From VXOI01 sp965197575 (GTDB lineage: Bacteria; Chloroflexota; Dehalococcoidia; Lucifugimonadales; UBA3495), in NCBI GenBank assembly GCA_965197575.1, contig OZ240214.1, forward strand, positions 1,798,001-1,862,000: DNA of 64,000 bases, read 5' to 3'. Shown piece after piece: positions 60,487-64,000 of this stretch (the first letter of the stretch is position 1; every line of letters starts with the position of its first letter). The position numbers and the translations under genes were made by a program. The notes under the pieces are model-generated. The model was not told the origin of the DNA and searched no databases. It saw nothing but the letters and a program-made list of their open reading frames with translations.

Positions 60487-61668
60487 GTGAAGATAGCCAT
60501 GGTGTCGCCCTACGACTTCACTTGGCCCGGTGGAGTCACCGTCCACGTTTCGCAGTTGGCCCGTGAGTTGGGCCGCCGGGGCCACGAGGTCCAGGTCCTA
60601 GCCCCTCATTCCCCTTCGCGGGAATGCCAGGACCCCGATTTGTTGGTGCCCTTGGGACGCTCCGTGCCGCTGCCCAGCGGCGGGTCCATCGCCCGCGTGT
60701 CCCTGTCTTGGTGGCTCTACCGCAAGGTGCGGGCGCTGCTCCAACGGGAGCAATTCGACGTCATCCACCTTCACGAACCTATGGCCCCGATCCTGCCGTT
60801 ATGCGTACTCCAGTTTTCCAATGCCGTGAACGTCGGCACGTTCCACGCCTGCCACAATCATCAGCACCTTTACCGGATGAGCCATCCGTTCATCAAACGG
60901 TGGCACCAACGCCTGCACGGCAGTATCGCTGTCTCGCAGGCGGCCAAGCGTTACGTCTACGACTCCTTCCCCGGCGAGTACGAAATCATCCCCAACGGCA
61001 TCGACGTGGAGCACTTCTCCCAGAGCGCCGAGCCTTGGCCGGAGTTCCAGGACGGCAAGACCAACATCATCTTTGTGGGCCGTCTGGAGAAGCGCAAGGG
61101 CCTTCGCTACCTGCTGGAAGCCTTCGGACGCCTGAAGTGGGACCTGCCCAATGTTCGCCTGCTGGTCGTCGGGCCGGGCAGCCCCGACAAGGACTCATAC
61201 GGAGTCCTCAGTTCCCGGAACTTGCAGGACGTGGTGTTTATGGGACGGGTGCCCCATGAAGACCTGCCCCGTTACTACGCCTCTGCCGACATTTTCTGCT
61301 CCCCCGCCACCGGCGCGGAGAGTTTCGGCATCGTGCTTCTGGAGGCGATGGCGGCGGGGAAGCCGGTGGTCGCCTCCGACATCGAGGGCTACCGGGGCAT
61401 CATGCAGCACGGGGAGCAGGGCCTCCTTTACCGGAACAAGGACAGCGACGCCTTGGCCAGCGCTCTGGAGTTGCTTGTTCGCAACCCCGAACTGCGCCAA
61501 GAGCTGGGAGGGCGCGGCCGCGAGACCGCGGAACGCTACCGCTGGAACCTGGTCGCCAAGCAGGTGGAAGACTACTACGAATCTTGCCGCGAATCTCGCC
61601 GGGAAACTCTTGGGCGGGAATTTCTTGAGATGGAAGCCAATGGCGCTGCCGGGACGAGACCAGTTTAG
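60487..61668 (+). CDS. GT4 glycosyltransferase, PimA-like
   Basis: A 393-residue GT-B glycosyltransferase of family 4. The N-terminal domain has MVSPYDFTWPGGVTVHVSQLA near residue 5 and the C-terminal GDP-sugar domain has FVGRLEKRKGLRYLLEAF and the signature GAESFGIVLLEAMAAGKPVVASD near residue 278, with the EX7E glutamates. The closest named relatives are PimA phosphatidylinositol mannosyltransferases, and the position between ino1 and a CDP-alcohol transferase supports inositol-lipid mannosylation. The acceptor remains inferred. Confidence 0.85.
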   Translation: MKIAMVSPYDFTWPGGVTVHVSQLARELGRRGHEVQVLAPHSPSRECQDPDLLVPLGRSVPLPSGGSIARVSLSWWLYRKVRALLQREQFDVIHLHEPMAPILPLCVLQFSNAVNVGTFHACHNHQHLYRMSHPFIKRWHQRLHGSIAVSQAAKRYVYDSFPGEYEIIPNGIDVEHFSQSAEPWPEFQDGKTNIIFVGRLEKRKGLRYLLEAFGRLKWDLPNVRLLVVGPGSPDKDSYGVLSSRNLQDVVFMGRVPHEDLPRYYASADIFCSPATGAESFGIVLLEAMAAGKPVVASDIEGYRGIMQHGEQGLLYRNKDSDALASALELLVRNPELRQELGGRGRETAERYRWNLVAKQVEDYYESCRESRRETLGREFLEMEANGAAGTRPV

Positions 61669-62251
61669 GGGAGCGGTCCTCCGCTACGTCGAGGTGCCTG
61701 GAGCAAAGATGTTCCGGTCGGTTGGGCTTACGCCCAACGCCATCACCATACTGGGGTTTCTCACCTGCGTCGCCTCCGCCTATCTGGTCGGTTCCGGCTG
61801 GCTGCTGGCCGGGGGAATAGTGTTCCTGCTGGGGGGAGCGCTGGACTTGTTCGACGGCGCGTTGGCCCGCCTGAACGGCCAAGCCAGCCCGTTCGGAGCG
61901 CTCTTGGATTCTGTGTTCGACCGCTTGGGCGAAGCGGCCTTGTTCGTGGGCTTGGGAGTCTACGCGCTGAGGGCCGACTTCTCCGAAGGCCAGCAGTTCT
62001 TCTTCGTCACTGTGCTGATGCTGGCCCTCATCTTCTCCCAAGGAGTCAGCTACCTGCGGGCCCGCGGCGAAGGACTGGGGGTGTTCACCAAGGCCGGGCT
62101 GATGACCCGCCCCGAACGGGTCGTGCTGCTGGGAGCCGGTCTGTTGCTGGGCCAGATCCAATGGTTCCTGTTGGCGATCGCCGTCGTCTCCTGCTTCACG
62201 CTGTTCCAGCGAATGTTCACCATTCGCGGCATGTTGGACAAGGCTAGCTAA
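61640..62251 (+). CDS. CDP-alcohol phosphatidyltransferase (phosphatidylinositol phosphate synthase type)
   Basis: A 203-residue membrane enzyme. The catalytic motif is LDLFDGALARLNGQASPFGALLDSVFDR around residue 72, matching DxxDGxxAR...GxxxD...D of the CDP-alcohol family. Several hydrophobic helices follow. In actinobacteria a homologue joins CDP-diacylglycerol to inositol phosphate. The start ATG 61640 lies inside the end of the PimA-like gene (29-bp overlap), so the three genes form one operon with ino1. Confidence 0.85.
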   Translation: MALPGRDQFRGAVLRYVEVPGAKMFRSVGLTPNAITILGFLTCVASAYLVGSGWLLAGGIVFLLGGALDLFDGALARLNGQASPFGALLDSVFDRLGEAALFVGLGVYALRADFSEGQQFFFVTVLMLALIFSQGVSYLRARGEGLGVFTKAGLMTRPERVVLLGAGLLLGQIQWFLLAIAVVSCFTLFQRMFTIRGMLDKAS

Positions 62252-62331
62252 CGCCCCGGCTTCCCGTGTAAACTGGGGCGCAGTCAACACCTCCGTTTGT
62301 CCCGAGCGGAGCACACCGGAGTCGAGGACTC

Positions 62332-63024
62332 GTGCAGCAACAAGCTCTGATTCCAGACAAAGACAAGGCCAGCCTGAAGCGCACCTTCCGCAAGGACCTC
62401 AAGGCCGAGGTTAGGCTGCGCCTGTTCACCCAACGGCCGTCCCCCATTGCCGTGCCGGGCCGCGATTGCCGCTACTGCCCCCAGACCGAGCAGATGATGC
62501 AGGAGTTGACGGCCCTTTCCCCGAAACTGCACCTGGAGACGGTGGACTTCTACGGTCAGCCCGAGGTGGCCCAACAGGACAGCATATCTCGGGTGCCGGC
62601 CATCGTGCTGGGCACGGACAAGAGCAGCCGCGTCCGCTTCTTCGGCATCCCCATGGGGTACGAGATGGCTGCCATCATCGAGGGCATAATGACCCTCTCC
62701 AAGGGCACCAGTCCCCTGAGCATGGACACCCGGAAGCGTCTGCGCGGCCTGAACCAGCCGGTGCATATCCAAGTCATGGTAACGCCATCCTGCGTCTATT
62801 GCCCTTCGATGGCGCGGTTGGCCCACGCCCTGGCGATGGAGAACCAGCACGTCACGTCCGACGTCATCGAGGTGCAGGAGTTCCCGGCCTTGGCCCGGAC
62901 ATACAGCGTGAAGTCGGTGCCGCTAACGGTAATCAACGAACACACCCAAGTAATCGGCGTCGTCAGCGAGGCGGAGCTGGTGGACAAGGTGCTTCAGGCG
63001 GGCGTTCGCGCCGTAGACGCCTAA
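62332..63024 (+). CDS. Protein disulfide oxidoreductase with two thioredoxin folds
   Basis: A 230-residue PDO-like protein with two thioredoxin/glutaredoxin units. Unit 1 has the active site DCRYCPQTEQMM near residue 46, and unit 2 has TPSCVYCPSMARLAHAL near residue 154 followed by the cis-proline SVKSVPLTVIN. Such proteins reduce or form disulfides in the cytoplasm. GTG 62332 is the start. It follows the inositol-lipid genes by 80 bp and precedes ribH. Confidence 0.88.
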   Translation: MQQQALIPDKDKASLKRTFRKDLKAEVRLRLFTQRPSPIAVPGRDCRYCPQTEQMMQELTALSPKLHLETVDFYGQPEVAQQDSISRVPAIVLGTDKSSRVRFFGIPMGYEMAAIIEGIMTLSKGTSPLSMDTRKRLRGLNQPVHIQVMVTPSCVYCPSMARLAHALAMENQHVTSDVIEVQEFPALARTYSVKSVPLTVINEHTQVIGVVSEAELVDKVLQAGVRAVDA

Positions 63025-63058
63025 CCCGGAAGGCAATACTCAACCAGGAGAATCAACT

Positions 63059-63532
63059 GTGCCCAATGAATTGAAGGGCGAGATGAACGGCCAGGGCCTG
63101 CGGGTCGCCATCGCCGTGGCCCGTTTCAATGAGATCGTGACCAAGCAGTTGCTGGATGGCGCGTTAGAAACGCTGACGCGACACGGCGTCCGCGACACCG
63201 ACATCACCGTGGCCTGGGTGCCGGGTTCCTTCGAGTTGCCGGTGGTGGCCCGAGCCTTCGCCAAGAGCGGCCGCTACGAGGCGGTAATCTGCTTGGGCGC
63301 GGTAATTCGCGGCGAGACCACCCATTACGACATGGTGGCGGGCCAAGCGTCCGGCGGCGCGGGGTCGGTCAGCCTGGAAACCGGCGTGCCAACCATCTTC
63401 GGCGTGCTCACCACCGAGACAATGAACCAGGCCTTGAACCGGGCCGGGGGCAAGTCGGGCAACATGGGCAGCAATGCCGCGATGGCCGCCATAGAGACCG
63501 CTTCCGTAATTCAGGCGGTGAACACTGCCTAG
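63059..63532 (+). CDS. ribH: 6,7-dimethyl-8-ribityllumazine synthase
   Basis: A 157-residue lumazine synthase, the penultimate enzyme of riboflavin synthesis. Family features are VAIAVARFNEIVTKQLLDGALETL, VAWVPGSFELPVVARAFAKSG near residue 55, CLGAVIRGETTHYDMVAG near residue 78 with the catalytic His, and GVPTIFGVLTTETMNQA. The GTG start is followed by PNELKG. No FMN riboswitch is seen upstream and other rib genes are absent here, so ribH stands alone. Confidence 0.95.
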   Translation: MPNELKGEMNGQGLRVAIAVARFNEIVTKQLLDGALETLTRHGVRDTDITVAWVPGSFELPVVARAFAKSGRYEAVICLGAVIRGETTHYDMVAGQASGGAGSVSLETGVPTIFGVLTTETMNQALNRAGGKSGNMGSNAAMAAIETASVIQAVNTA

Positions 63533-63579
63533 CAAGGCAGCCGCCCCGCCGGATGAGTGCGGCAGGAAAGGGTGACACC

Positions 63580-64000
63580 ATGCAGTTCGGAGTCACGATA
63601 CCCAACAACTGGGGAGTGGAGGACCCGCGCCAAGTGCTCGCGCTGGGCCCCGAGGCGGAACAGATGGGATATGACTCCATCTGGGTCATGGACCACCTCT
63701 TCAACACCGGCTACATCCGTGAGCGCCTGGAAGACAAGCCCTACTATCACCCTATGGCCATGCTTTCCTACATGGCCGCTACCACCAGCCGCGTCATGCT
63801 GGCCACCTCGGTGTTGGTGCTGCCTTACCACAACCCGGTGGAGCTGGCCAAATACGCCGCCACCCTCGACCAGATGTCTGGCGGCAGGGTCACGCTGGGC
63901 GTCGGCGTCGGAGCGATGACTGAGGAGTTCGAGGCCCTGGGAATACCGCTGCGGCGTCGGGGCGCACTGACCGACGAGTCCATCGCCATTATGAAGGAGC
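63580..64000 (+). CDS. LLM class flavin-dependent oxidoreductase, 3' end outside window
   Basis: About 140 residues of a luciferase-like (bacterial luciferase superfamily) oxidoreductase are visible. They show MQFGVTIPNN, ALGPEAEQMGYDSIWVMDHLF, then ATSVLVLPYHNPVELAKYAATLDQMSGGRVTLGVGVGAMTEEFEALG. Members use FMN or F420 and often act in desulfonation or catabolism. I chose ATG 63580 (AAGGGTG upstream); an in-frame ATG at 63553 would add nine residues. Confidence 0.92.
   Translation, partial: MQFGVTIPNNWGVEDPRQVLALGPEAEQMGYDSIWVMDHLFNTGYIRERLEDKPYYHPMAMLSYMAATTSRVMLATSVLVLPYHNPVELAKYAATLDQMSGGRVTLGVGVGAMTEEFEALGIPLRRRGALTDESIAIMKE

Overview
The window is about 60% GC, densely packed, and reads as a bacterial chromosome. 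The gene mix points to Chloroflexota, most likely a Dehalococcoidia/SAR202-type lineage. It has an hspR-grpE-dnaK operon, RNase Y with a YmdB-like phosphoesterase, two family III CoA-transferases, a luciferase-like flavoprotein, several Uma2-type nucleases, an inositol-phospholipid cluster, and many GTG/TTG starts. The taxon is inferred from gene content only; there is no rRNA gene here. No CRISPR array or rRNA operon was seen.

Layout. 1-5619: partial nuoB and nuoA, a CoA-transferase, rdgB, moaA and an RNase HI-MoaC fusion, interrupted by a small nuclease-like/DUF2283 gene pair. 5657-7590: small accessory genes around a tRNA with anticodon CAU; the 3' end of this tRNA is duplicated 359 bp downstream and brackets a decayed aspartic-protease gene. 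7640-10833: catabolic enzymes. 10935-13042: an AAA ATPase plus HNH nuclease pair matching the Septu (PtuAB) defence architecture. 13116-17888: an FMN dehydrogenase, an AT-rich patch with a membrane protein, an NHL-repeat protein and two tandem Uma2 genes. 18023-22550: an MFS exporter, a selD whose own UGA codon should encode selenocysteine, a molybdopterin oxidoreductase, a second small-protein/DUF2283 pair and a zinc ribbon.

22675-26284 is the heat-shock operon with a clear sigma-70 promoter. 26336-32985 holds a deacetylase, a crotonase close to 6-oxocamphor hydrolase, a PAC2 protein, a DinB protein and trpS. 33061-38510 is mixed: Uma2 with coiled-coil repeats, an HNH protein, an HTH gene pair, an inositol monophosphatase, an FAD monooxygenase-type enzyme and two small unknown genes. 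38494-46576: a CoA-transferase, a methyltransferase, a PlsY-like protein, a TPR protein and a peptide ABC importer without its ATPases. 46724-52821: a one-cysteine glutaredoxin-like protein, recA, a zinc-finger membrane protein, plsY, a PHP phosphoesterase, a YmdB-like phosphoesterase and rny.

52822-53180 carries a 163-bp MITE with perfect 19-bp ends and a perfect 10-bp target duplication beside the dnaJ promoter. 53181-59255: dnaJ, prmA, a kinase-like protein and a PP2C phosphatase. An IS630 element and a second MITE lie at the TA of the phosphatase stop codon, followed by tandem copies of a small coiled-coil/membrane gene with a fossil of the phosphatase 3' end between them. 59374-62251: ino1, a PimA-type mannosyltransferase and a CDP-alcohol phosphatidyltransferase, a coherent inositol-lipid pathway. 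The end has a disulfide oxidoreductase, ribH and a truncated flavin-dependent oxidoreductase.

Connected functions include molybdenum cofactor synthesis (moaA, moaC) with a cofactor user at 20866; protein folding (dnaK, grpE, hspR, dnaJ); inositol lipids (ino1, pimA, phosphatidyltransferase, possibly the IMPase); and RNA turnover (rny, ymdB).
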